DNA of 6,594 nucleotides, from positions 1 to 6,594 of the forward strand of contig JAITWQ010000079.1 in NCBI GenBank assembly GCA_031285215.1, in the 5' to 3' direction. The stretch is from Syntrophobacterales bacterium (GTDB lineage Bacteria; Desulfobacterota; Syntrophia; Syntrophales; JAAYKM01). Below are positions 1 through 5,564 of this stretch, piece by piece. The notes below the pieces were generated by a model. The model was not told the DNA's origin. It saw only the letters and a list, made by a program, of their open reading frames with translations, and made no database searches. Position 1 is the stretch's first letter. Each line of letters begins with the position of its first letter. The position numbers and the translations under genes are program-made.

Positions 1-52
1 CCCCTTGTTACCCAAAAGCGCAATCTTTTAACCATGAAATATTGTTAAAACT

Positions 53-80
53 TTGTCAATATCTAAAAATGTGCTATAAT
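53..80 (+). promoter_or_regulatory. sigma70-type promoter with extended -10, no obvious gene downstream
   Basis: A -35 box TTGTCA (53-58) and a perfect -10 box TATAAT (75-80) are separated by 16 bases. A TG at 72-73 gives an extended -10. Transcription should start near position 87 and run rightward. No convincing rightward gene follows. The transcript would cross a small hairpin (148-178) and then run antisense into the 65-residue gene at 274-471. It may make a small RNA, a very short peptide or an antisense transcript. The boxes are seen directly; use as a promoter is inferred. Confidence 0.5.
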
Positions 81-252
81 GTTTTACAAAACGGGATTAA
101 TAAAGGGATAGAACAAAGCAAATCCTTGTCTGAGCGTCCCTGCATCACGGGCTTGAACGGGTTATTTCCGTTTTCCCGATAAAAAATCATCAATTCCGTA
201 CAATATAAATTTGCATCATCTGTTGGTGATCAATTGCATGTACGTCTCCCTG

Positions 253-287
253 AAAAAATTACCCATGCCGCGATTACGGCGGGCAAT
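253..287 (-). terminator. intrinsic terminator of the DJ-1/Cys-rich protein operon, overlapping the last gene's end
   Basis: Read leftward, arms 281-287 and 258-264 pair over 7 bp with one G-U. A two-base bulge (265-266) and an inner 4-bp GCCG/CGGC stem (277-280 with 267-270) follow, closed by a six-base loop. Six T residues (253-258) follow the stem on the transcribed strand. The stop codon of the 65-residue gene (274-276) lies in the loop, so the terminator is built into the 3' end of the reading frame. Confidence 0.7.
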
Positions 288-471
288 CCATAAAAGGAAG
301 GGATAGCTGTTGATTGTTTTGAGATTTGCGCAGACAACGATGACAAAGGCGGTATGTCTGCGCCCGCGCTTGGCAGGCGCTCAGGTCAATAAAATATTGA
401 TAATGTTCACACCAAATAATCGGCGCCGTCTTCTGCTGGTCGGAGAATAACTCTCTCTTTTTCTTGGGCAT
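274..471 (-). CDS. small four-cysteine (putative zinc-binding) protein, 65 aa
   Basis: I do not know its function. The protein has a basic start (KKKR at residues 3-6) followed by a compact core with Cys21, Cys33, Cys43 and Cys46. The spacing C-x11-C-x9-C-x2-C, with an aromatic/ID segment before the second Cys, resembles tiny putative zinc-binding proteins I associate with Desulfobacterota; that resemblance is from memory. A fifth Cys (63) sits near the C-terminus. No signal peptide or membrane segment is seen, so it is likely cytoplasmic. It begins 29 bases after the stop of the DJ-1-family gene on the same strand, with no terminator between, so the two are probably co-transcribed. Its stop codon lies inside the operon terminator. 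The Shine-Dalgarno signal is weak, so translation may depend partly on the upstream gene. Confidence 0.65.
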   Translation of the reverse strand: MPKKKRELFSDQQKTAPIIWCEHYQYFIDLSACQARAQTYRLCHRCLRKSQNNQQLSLPFMDCPP

Positions 472-500
472 TTGTCAGGAAATAGCAGCAGTATTGACTA

Positions 501-1235
501 TCAAGGGTTGGCAACGCCAAGCCTTTTGGCAACGTTTTCCAAAGTCTCCCTGGCGTAGGGAATGTTTTCCTGCTCCCAGACTTCAATGAATTGGCGCATA
601 CCGTCAGCTCGGGCTGGATCGCTTTTTACCGAACCACCGACAAAGGGCGGGGCCGGATCATATTCGATATATAACTGGGCATTTTTAGCCTCTTCCTCAC
701 CACGCAGAATAGCAAGCAAGGTCAGCCCAAAATCAATACCGGAAGTTACTCCGGCGCCTGTCACACGGTTACGGTCTCGTACCACGCGTTCGAATACCGG
801 CTCTGCCCCCACATAGGCCAGGTCTTCCACGGAGTACCAGTGTGAGGTGGCCTTATATCCTTTTAACAGTCCGGCAGCGCCCAAGATAAGCGATCCCGTA
901 CACACGCTGGTGATCCACTGAGCATTTTTGCCCACCGTTTCAAGCCACCCGATCATATCGTCATCGCGCATATGAATATAAGGATTGGTAGTCCCAGGCA
1001 CACATATAATGTCCGTTTGGGAGATATCAGCATAGGCGGCGGTAGGCAAGTAACCCAATTTTTTGTTGGCTGCCGTGTCACCATAGACAGGGTCCAGGCT
1101 GCGCGCGACGTAATCCACGTCGAACAGGCCCATGGCAGTCAATACCGAAGCTGGACCAAGGAAGTCAAGGGCATACATATTTTCATAAATGACAAAAGAA
1201 ATGTGCGGTTTCGCGGGGTTGTTCTGTGCGCTCAT
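501..1235 (-). CDS. DJ-1/PfpI superfamily protein, isonitrile hydratase-like
   Basis: A class I glutamine-amidotransferase-fold protein of the DJ-1/PfpI group, 244 aa from the preferred start. Its signature matches the isonitrile hydratase (InhA) branch. The nucleophile Cys112 lies in the elbow SVCTGSLILGAAGLL, followed by His132 in TSHW and a GIDFGL motif with Asp168; an acidic residue (Asp24) lies in the N-terminal LDFLGP stretch. InhA of Pseudomonas hydrates isonitriles to N-substituted formamides, but this branch also includes proteins of unknown substrate and the amidase-like domain of AraC-type regulators. No DNA-binding domain follows here. It is probably a soluble cytoplasmic enzyme. 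An ATG at 1235 preceded by GGAGG is chosen over an in-frame TTG at 1247, because that TTG is part of the ribosome site. It is the first gene of a two-gene unit with the small Cys-rich protein. The fold is confident; the substrate is not. Confidence 0.85.
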   Translation of the reverse strand: MSAQNNPAKPHISFVIYENMYALDFLGPASVLTAMGLFDVDYVARSLDPVYGDTAANKKLGYLPTAAYADISQTDIICVPGTTNPYIHMRDDDMIGWLETVGKNAQWITSVCTGSLILGAAGLLKGYKATSHWYSVEDLAYVGAEPVFERVVRDRNRVTGAGVTSGIDFGLTLLAILRGEEEAKNAQLYIEYDPAPPFVGGSVKSDPARADGMRQFIEVWEQENIPYARETLENVAKRLGVANP

Positions 1236-1240
1236 ATTTT

Positions 1241-1245
1241 CCTCC
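1241..1245 (-). promoter_or_regulatory. ribosome binding site that sets the DJ-1-family gene start
   Basis: A perfect GGAGG lies five bases before the ATG at 1235. An upstream in-frame TTG (1245-1247) overlaps this site and has no Shine-Dalgarno sequence of its own, so the shorter 244-residue product is preferred. Confidence 0.75.
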
Positions 1246-1294
1246 AAGTCTGAAAAAAAGTTGATGTGCCGGAATCGGTAAAGAGAACTGCGCC

Positions 1295-1323
1295 AGTTTA
1301 GTAAAAATTTAATCAGAAGTCAA
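1295..1323 (-). promoter_or_regulatory. sigma70-type promoter for the DJ-1 family operon
   Basis: On the leftward strand a TTGACT -35 box (1318-1323) is followed after exactly 17 bases by TAAACT (1295-1300). The pair lies between the terminator of the preceding operon (1365-1397) and the ribosome site at 1241-1245, the expected place. Just upstream of the -35 box is a perfect 10-bp palindrome, AGGCGCGCCT (1327-1336), that could be an operator half-pair or simply chance. Confidence 0.5.
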
Positions 1324-1364
1324 GGGAGGCGCGCCTGAGGGAGATCATCTGTTAACATCTAAGC

Positions 1365-1397
1365 AAAAAAAGGCCCCATCTTTTGGAGATGAGGCCT
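1365..1397 (-). terminator. strong intrinsic terminator of the SDR-BamA-VOC operon
   Basis: Arms 1387-1397 and 1371-1381 form an 11-bp stem with one G-U pair and a five-base loop (1382-1386). Read leftward it is followed at once by seven T residues (1365-1371, sharing the last paired base). It lies 22 bases beyond the stop codon of the VOC gene. This cleanly separates the catabolic operon from the DJ-1 unit downstream. Confidence 0.92.
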
Positions 1398-1419
1398 GAA
1401 AGGACAATATTTTCCAAGG

Positions 1420-1947
1420 TTACTCTGAAGAAGGCTCCGAACCGCCGCCAATGACGCGCCAATAAACGCCGCGAGTATCCTGGGGATGAATAAATGCCTG
1501 GTACAAGTCCTGGGAACGCCAATACTGGATTTCCTTTCCCCTGCCCAAAGATTTTCCGATGATCGCCGCGCCGTTTCCCTTGAGACAGGCAACAGCCTGG
1601 GGTACCTGATCTACTTTCAGGCTGATCATCTGCACGCCAAAGGCGTATTCGTCCCGTTCCCGCAAAGGTTTCTCTTTCAGAACCCAACGGGTTTCGCTTC
1701 CCTTTCCGGCGGTAACCGGATTATCGTCATTGTCGCGCAATTCGTACCATTCATCCCCGCCTTCCATGAACTCAACGATTGTTGGACCCACGGCAAAGCA
1801 GGATACATTGATATGCAGATCCGTATCCGTATAGCGCTTCAAAACATCCCAGCCGAATAAGCGGCAATAGTCGCTTTCCGCCTTGACGACATCAAAAACA
1901 GCAATGCTGATACGCTCAATATATTCTACGGCAACTTCTTCAGCCAC
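1420..1947 (-). CDS. VOC (glyoxalase/methylmalonyl-CoA epimerase-like) fold protein with apparently lost metal ligands
   Basis: A 175-residue vicinal-oxygen-chelate protein with two beta-alpha-beta-beta-beta modules. The first begins at ERISIAV (residues 11-17), the second at GVQMISLKV (104-112), and the family's end motif is HPQDTRGVYWRVI (154-166). By comparison with methylmalonyl-CoA epimerase, from memory, the three metal ligands (His in DHIGIAV, His in HHIAFEV, Glu in GVLIEL) align with Arg12, Gln106/Met107 and Arg164. The usual metal site therefore seems absent, and epimerase activity should not be assumed. Two long insertions around residues 62-100 are also unlike the minimal epimerase. 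It starts with GTG. Its Shine-Dalgarno AGGAG (1955-1959) overlaps the TAG stop of the BamA-like gene ten bases upstream, which points to translational coupling and a shared pathway. It may be a lyase, an isomerase with a different mechanism, or a CoA-ester binding or accessory protein. Confidence 0.8.
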   Translation of the reverse strand: MAEEVAVEYIERISIAVFDVVKAESDYCRLFGWDVLKRYTDTDLHINVSCFAVGPTIVEFMEGGDEWYELRDNDDNPVTAGKGSETRWVLKEKPLRERDEYAFGVQMISLKVDQVPQAVACLKGNGAAIIGKSLGRGKEIQYWRSQDLYQAFIHPQDTRGVYWRVIGGGSEPSSE

Positions 1948-1957
1948 GAATAATCTC

Positions 1958-3091
1958 CTATTTCTTGGGTTTGGGAAGAACCATTTCGGCTAACTCTTCG
2001 TCATAGATATGGCCCTTGGCGATCTGACGGCGCAACTCGACATGATCAATCGTACTCTTGCCGGTCTTCTCGGCGGCGTTGAAGGCGTTGAAGCCCAGCC
2101 ACGCATCACCGTTCATGTTGGAACCAAGCCAGTAGCTGGCATGGACCTTCGTGACATCCCAATGGGTTTTCTTCTTCAGACGAATCGTTTCGATAGCTTT
2201 CATCAGGCAGTGGGGGAAGGTCTGCACCAAGGCCCAGATCATGCCGTTGATGTGGTTATCCAAAAGGCTGAAGTCAGTTGTCAGCGTTTTCAGGTAAGCA
2301 TTGGCCTCTTTGAGGGCGTCGCCGGTCTTCATCTCGCCGTACACAATTTCACCATTGTCCACATACTTATCCGTGATAACGCGGGGATCTCTGACCCAGT
2401 TGCCCTGGGCGTCCTTTTTAATGGGAATGGCCTTGCCGATCAATCCCAGTCTCTCCATTTTATAGGAACTCCAGGGGATATTGGAAATGCAGTTCCACAT
2501 GGCGTTTTCCATGGAAAGATTCAAGGGAAGGAAATCTGTTGACCCGCCGTCGGGAGACGAACCAACGCGGGTTCCCGCCTGGCCGAAGGTAGCCGTATCG
2601 GCAGAGATATTCATATCGCAGGCCTGGCCGATTTCCTGGCCGCCGGCAATCCTCATACCATTGACGCGGCAGAAGGTGGGAACGCGGCAGTTTAAAATGC
2701 CGTCAACCATGGCTGAGAACAGATAAATATAATGAGAATAATCTGTAGGTCTGCGGGTGTAGTATTCCGCATATTCTTTGGTGTTGCCGCCCGTACAGAA
2801 GGCGCGATCGCCTACCGCCGTAAAAACGGCAGCTACAACGGATTTATCTACGGATGCGCGATGGAAACCGGCAATGACACCTTTTACCATTCTCGTGGTG
2901 TAGGAGTTAAACTGATCCGGATTGTTCAATGTAATCCATGCGGTGTAGAGGCCTTCGACCACATTTCCCTGGGCATCAAGGAGAGGCTTCTTTTCATACG
3001 ACGTACAGGGAGCCTCCGTTCCGTTGAACTGGTCCTCGAACAAATTGTGATCTTTAAGAACATTGTCTCTTACTAACCAATCTAATGCCAT
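1958..3091 (-). CDS. bamA: 6-oxocyclohex-1-ene-1-carbonyl-CoA hydrolase (BamA-like ring hydrolase)
   Basis: A 377-residue member of the enoyl-CoA hydratase/crotonase superfamily, of the length usual for BamA/Oah. BamA adds water to 6-oxocyclohex-1-ene-1-carbonyl-CoA and hydrolyses the ring C-C bond to give 3-hydroxypimeloyl-CoA, the ring-opening step of anaerobic benzoyl-CoA degradation. It is cytoplasmic. BamA hallmarks are NPDQFNSYTT (57-66), VGDRAFCTGGNTKEYAEYY (93-111, containing the first oxyanion-hole segment), RVNGMRIAGGQEIGQACD (142-159, the second) and STDFLPL (184-190). The long C-terminal helical extension (about 250-377) is typical of the family and absent from ordinary hydratases. 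One stretch, residues 171-184 (TRVGSSPDGG), differs from the GPKHGSAPIGG form I remember for characterised BamA, so a related cyclic substrate is possible. The ATG is preceded by AAAGGGG eight bases upstream. It sits between an SDR gene and a VOC gene in one operon. Confidence 0.87.
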   Translation of the reverse strand: MALDWLVRDNVLKDHNLFEDQFNGTEAPCTSYEKKPLLDAQGNVVEGLYTAWITLNNPDQFNSYTTRMVKGVIAGFHRASVDKSVVAAVFTAVGDRAFCTGGNTKEYAEYYTRRPTDYSHYIYLFSAMVDGILNCRVPTFCRVNGMRIAGGQEIGQACDMNISADTATFGQAGTRVGSSPDGGSTDFLPLNLSMENAMWNCISNIPWSSYKMERLGLIGKAIPIKKDAQGNWVRDPRVITDKYVDNGEIVYGEMKTGDALKEANAYLKTLTTDFSLLDNHINGMIWALVQTFPHCLMKAIETIRLKKKTHWDVTKVHASYWLGSNMNGDAWLGFNAFNAAEKTGKSTIDHVELRRQIAKGHIYDEELAEMVLPKPKK

Positions 3092-3131
3092 GTTTTATAC
3101 CCCTTTCTCTGCTTTTGTTCTGTTGTTCGGA

Positions 3132-3160
3132 TGCCTGACAGATATTCCTTCTGTCAGGCA
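3132..3160 (-). repeat. perfect 11-bp intercistronic hairpin between SDR and BamA-like genes
   Basis: TGCCTGACAGA (3132-3142) is perfectly repeated in inverted orientation at 3150-3160 around a seven-base loop. Neither strand has a T-run after it, so it does not look like an intrinsic terminator. Lying in the 114-base gap between two genes of one operon, it may stabilise one part of the message, mark a processing site, or set different expression of the two genes. A protein-binding site on DNA is an alternative. Confidence 0.75.
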
Positions 3161-3205
3161 CCATAATGTTAGCTGATCATCAGCAATTATTTAATGAGAC
3201 GCGGA

Positions 3206-3961
3206 TCAGGTCATGCCGTAGCCGCCGTCCACACACAGAAGCTGACCCGTGATGTAGCTGGAATCATCGGAACCAAAGAATACGAAGGGACGGGCCACTT
3301 CGTCCGGCTCTGCGAAACGGTCCAATAAAATACGGCCGGCGTAAATCGATTTCAACTTGGGATCGGTGGTGATTTTTTCCGTCATGTCTGTGCTGACGAT
3401 GCCCAGGGAAATCACATTACACGTTACGCCAAAACCGGCCATTTCTCTGGCAACGGATTTTGTGAAGGAAACGATTCCGCCTTTGGCGGCGCTGTAGTTA
3501 ACCTGTCCCTTCGTGCCCACGATTCCGGCAACGGAAGTAACGTTAACGATACGGCCGTAATTCTGCTCCTTGAAATGCTTAAATGCGGCCTGAATGAGGA
3601 GGAATGGGCCTTTAAGATGGATGTTCAGGACATCGTCCCACTGCTCTTCTGTCATCTTGTGCAGCATGGCCGGGTTCGTGGCGCCGGCGTTATTGATAAG
3701 AATATGAACTGAACCAAAGCTATCAATGGCTGTCTGAATTGTTTTTTCCGCATCAGCCTTATTTTCAACTTTACCCTGAACGGCAACGGCCTTTCCACCT
3801 GCTTTTGTGATCATGTCAACAACTTCTGCGGCAGCGGCATGATTACCCGCGTAGTTAACGACAACATTTGCGCCTTCCCGTGCGAACGCCAGACAGATAG
3901 CCCTTCCCACGCCTCTTCCGCCGCCGGTTACAACAGCGGTTTTACCTTCCAATTTACCCAT
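3206..3961 (-). CDS. SDR-family NAD(P)-dependent dehydrogenase, FabG-like 3-hydroxyacyl reductase/dehydrogenase
   Basis: A 251-residue classical short-chain dehydrogenase. It has the cofactor motif TGGGRGVG (12-19), NNAG (90-93), Asn113, the catalytic Ser143, Tyr156 and Lys160 (YSAAK), and the C-terminal ITGQLLCVDGGYGMT. A free Asn (N36 in VVVNYAG) instead of Asp after beta-2 leaves NAD versus NADP preference open. The family includes FabG (3-oxoacyl-ACP reductase) and many 3-hydroxyacyl-CoA dehydrogenases. Being first in an operon with a BamA-like hydrolase, oxidation of 3-hydroxypimeloyl-CoA to 3-oxopimeloyl-CoA is a reasonable proposal, but this is inference. The BbsCD dehydrogenase of toluene degraders is also SDR-type, but it uses two subunits and only one is seen here. 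The loop usually written N-x-I-x-P-G is NVISLG (182-187), so the common Pro is Leu. The ATG has a purine-rich AGGGGGT about six bases upstream. Divergent from the thiolase gene. Confidence 0.88.
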   Translation of the reverse strand: MGKLEGKTAVVTGGGRGVGRAICLAFAREGANVVVNYAGNHAAAAEVVDMITKAGGKAVAVQGKVENKADAEKTIQTAIDSFGSVHILINNAGATNPAMLHKMTEEQWDDVLNIHLKGPFLLIQAAFKHFKEQNYGRIVNVTSVAGIVGTKGQVNYSAAKGGIVSFTKSVAREMAGFGVTCNVISLGIVSTDMTEKITTDPKLKSIYAGRILLDRFAEPDEVARPFVFFGSDDSSYITGQLLCVDGGYGMT

Positions 3962-4078
3962 TGATTACCCCCTATTTTTATTTTTTTGATGATAAAACCA
4001 AACCAGATATTTCTTTTCAGGATGTGGGTTGGCATTTCAACTCAATAATAAAGGCCTATTTTCAACAATAGCGCATTT

Positions 4079-4107
4079 CTCCTAGCAAATAAGACATTTC
4101 CTGTCAA
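4079..4107 (-). promoter_or_regulatory. candidate leftward promoter of the SDR-BamA-VOC operon
   Basis: A perfect TTGACA on the leftward strand (4102-4107) is followed after 17 bases by TAGGAG (4079-4084), a poor -10 box, but with a TG one base before it that gives an extended -10. It would leave a leader of about 110 bases before the SDR start at 3961. Confidence 0.35.
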
Positions 4108-4313
4108 GTAAATATTCCGCAGAATGCTGTGTTTTAAAGGTTGCAGTCTTACCGGCAGAAATAAATATTAAGGATGGGGGTCACAGACAAGCTTTTCAAA
4201 TTGACAAGACAAAAGGAGTATGTTACAGGCGCTGTTGCACGATCGCTGAACAAGTCTTTTTAAATCTATATCCTTAAAGGTAACGCATTGACCAAACCAA
4301 ATGGGTCGCCTGG

Positions 4314-4343
4314 TTGAGGATTACGAGTTGGAAGTGCTATTAT
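4314..4343 (+). promoter_or_regulatory. candidate rightward promoter of the thiolase operon
   Basis: TTGAGG (4314-4319) and TATTAT (4338-4343) are 18 bases apart, with TG at 4335-4336 giving an extended -10. An overlapping perfect TATAAT at 4341-4346 is less well spaced. Transcription would start about 45 bases before the thiolase ATG, a normal leader length. Confidence 0.45.
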
Positions 4344-4395
4344 AATTGAGATGGTCATTTTTCAGAAGTGAAATCAATAAAAGAGGAGGATATGT

Positions 4396-5562
4396 ATGAG
4401 TAGAGTTGGAATTATTGGTGTGGGACAGAGTACGTTTGTACGCAGTTACCCCGGTTCCATCAGAGAACTGGCATTTGAAGCGTACAGCGATGCCATGAGA
4501 GATGCGCAGATTACGAACGATCTTATTGATGCAACGGTCATCTGTTCATCACCTGAGTATGATAAACAGAGATCACCGGCCGGTGTCGTAGCAGAATACA
4601 TCGGTCTTAATCCTCAGCCGACTTTTTACGTGGAAACGCTGTGTTCCTCAAGCAGCACGGGCCTTAAACTGGCTTACTCCCTGGTAGAATCAGGGTTGCA
4701 CAGTTGTGTTATGGTTCTTGGTTTCCAGATCATGTCTCAGCTGACCTCCGCTGAATCTCAGGAAAGAATGGGAAGGGGCGCCGACATTCAGTGGGAATCT
4801 CCTTTCGGTACCATGATGCCTGCTTATTACGCCCTTCATGCCCAGGCTCATATGGCAAAGTACGGTACCAAGCCGGAAGATTTGGCTCTGGTGCGCGTGA
4901 AATCATCTACATATGGCGTTATGAACGAGAAGGCCGTTTTCCGTAAGGAAGTAAACCTTGATATGTTCAACGAAGTTGACGGATTTGGCGGTCCTGTCTC
5001 CAGTCCTTTAAGGGTCGGCGATTGCTGCGCCAATGCAGATGGAAGTTCCTGTATTATCGTTGCTAACGAGCAAAAGGCGAAGGCCATTTGCAAGAAACCA
5101 GTATGGATCCTTGGTATCGGTGCTGCTTCTGCCGCCGTTAACATGGCGGGACGCGATCAGTTCTCCGGTCTTGCCGTTGGAATTGAAGCGGGACGGCAGG
5201 CATATGCCATGGCCGGCATTTCCCCCAAGCATGTTGATGTTGCGGAAGTGCATGATTGCTTTACCATCGCGGAAGTCATGGCGACAGAGAATTTAGGATT
5301 TACGAAACCGGGCGGCGGGCCGGAGTTGATTCGTGCAAAAGAAACATACAAAGAAGGCAGCATTCCGGTAAACGTTGATGGCGGGCTTCTCTCGAAGGGA
5401 CATCCCATCGGAGCGACGGGCGGTTCTCAGGTGAGAACGATCGTCATGCAGCTCAGAGGTGAAGCAGGAGATATCCAGGTTAAGGATCCGACCATTGGTT
5501 TGGTTCACAATATTGGTGGAGTTGGACTATACGGTAATGTTACGATTTTTGGGAGAGAATAG
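4396..5562 (+). CDS. SCP-x/archaeal-type thiolase (acyl-CoA C-acetyltransferase), BbsB-like
   Basis: A 388-residue thiolase of the lipid-transfer/SCP-x subgroup, which cleaves 3-oxoacyl-CoA with CoA or runs the reverse condensation. The nucleophile is Cys83 in ETLCSSSSTG. The VHDCF motif (His286, Cys288) replaces the NEAF motif of classical thiolases. SKGHPIGATG supplies His336. The C-terminal motif is HNIGG (371-375) rather than the usual CxGG, as in other members of this subgroup. Such thiolases commonly work with a DUF35 zinc-ribbon/OB-fold partner, and that gene follows here after two bases. The same pairing occurs in benzoylsuccinyl-CoA thiolase BbsAB of anaerobic toluene degraders. With the divergent BamA operon, cleavage of 3-oxopimeloyl-CoA to glutaryl-CoA and acetyl-CoA is a plausible role (inference). 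The ATG at 4396 has GAGGAGG six bases upstream; an overlapping ATG at 4392 gives only three codons. Confidence 0.87.
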   Translation: MSRVGIIGVGQSTFVRSYPGSIRELAFEAYSDAMRDAQITNDLIDATVICSSPEYDKQRSPAGVVAEYIGLNPQPTFYVETLCSSSSTGLKLAYSLVESGLHSCVMVLGFQIMSQLTSAESQERMGRGADIQWESPFGTMMPAYYALHAQAHMAKYGTKPEDLALVRVKSSTYGVMNEKAVFRKEVNLDMFNEVDGFGGPVSSPLRVGDCCANADGSSCIIVANEQKAKAICKKPVWILGIGAASAAVNMAGRDQFSGLAVGIEAGRQAYAMAGISPKHVDVAEVHDCFTIAEVMATENLGFTKPGGGPELIRAKETYKEGSIPVNVDGGLLSKGHPIGATGGSQVRTIVMQLRGEAGDIQVKDPTIGLVHNIGGVGLYGNVTIFGRE

Positions 5563-5564
5563 CC

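Larger units (their letters stand above)
3962..4395. promoter_or_regulatory. 434-bp divergent control region between the SDR-BamA and thiolase operons
   Basis: No credible gene lies here on either strand. The region is AT-rich and must hold promoters for both operons, so it is the likely place for joint regulation. Best promoter candidates are 4079-4107 leftward and 4314-4343 rightward. A second rightward TTGACA at 4201-4206 has a poor -10 partner (TACAGG at 4224-4229, with a TG before it). No long perfect inverted repeat typical of a TetR or FadR operator is evident by eye, and no riboswitch is recognised. Confidence 0.6.

Noticed and set aside
183..291. Rightward open stretch of about 35 codons after the orphan promoter
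   Set aside because: It has no ATG, GTG or TTG start and no ribosome site, and overlaps the end of the leftward Cys-rich gene and its terminator.
1236..1247. TTG at 1247 as start of the DJ-1-family gene, adding four residues
   Set aside because: This TTG overlaps the GGAGG ribosome site that serves the ATG at 1235 and has no Shine-Dalgarno sequence of its own.
1486..1860. Rightward open frame opposite the VOC gene
   Set aside because: Antisense to a gene with a good ribosome site, coupling and terminator; its translation shows no family features.
2009..2542. Long rightward open frame (177 codons) opposite the BamA-like gene
   Set aside because: It is the antisense shadow of a gene with clear family motifs; no ribosome site or recognisable domain.
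3132..3160. Intercistronic hairpin as an intrinsic terminator
   Set aside because: No T-run follows on either strand, and the flanking genes are in the same direction with functions that fit one operon.
4220..4249. Nine-codon leader peptide (ATG at 4220) preceded by AAAGGAG
   Set aside because: The ribosome site is only about one base from the ATG, too close to work, and there is no attenuator structure or run of regulatory codons.
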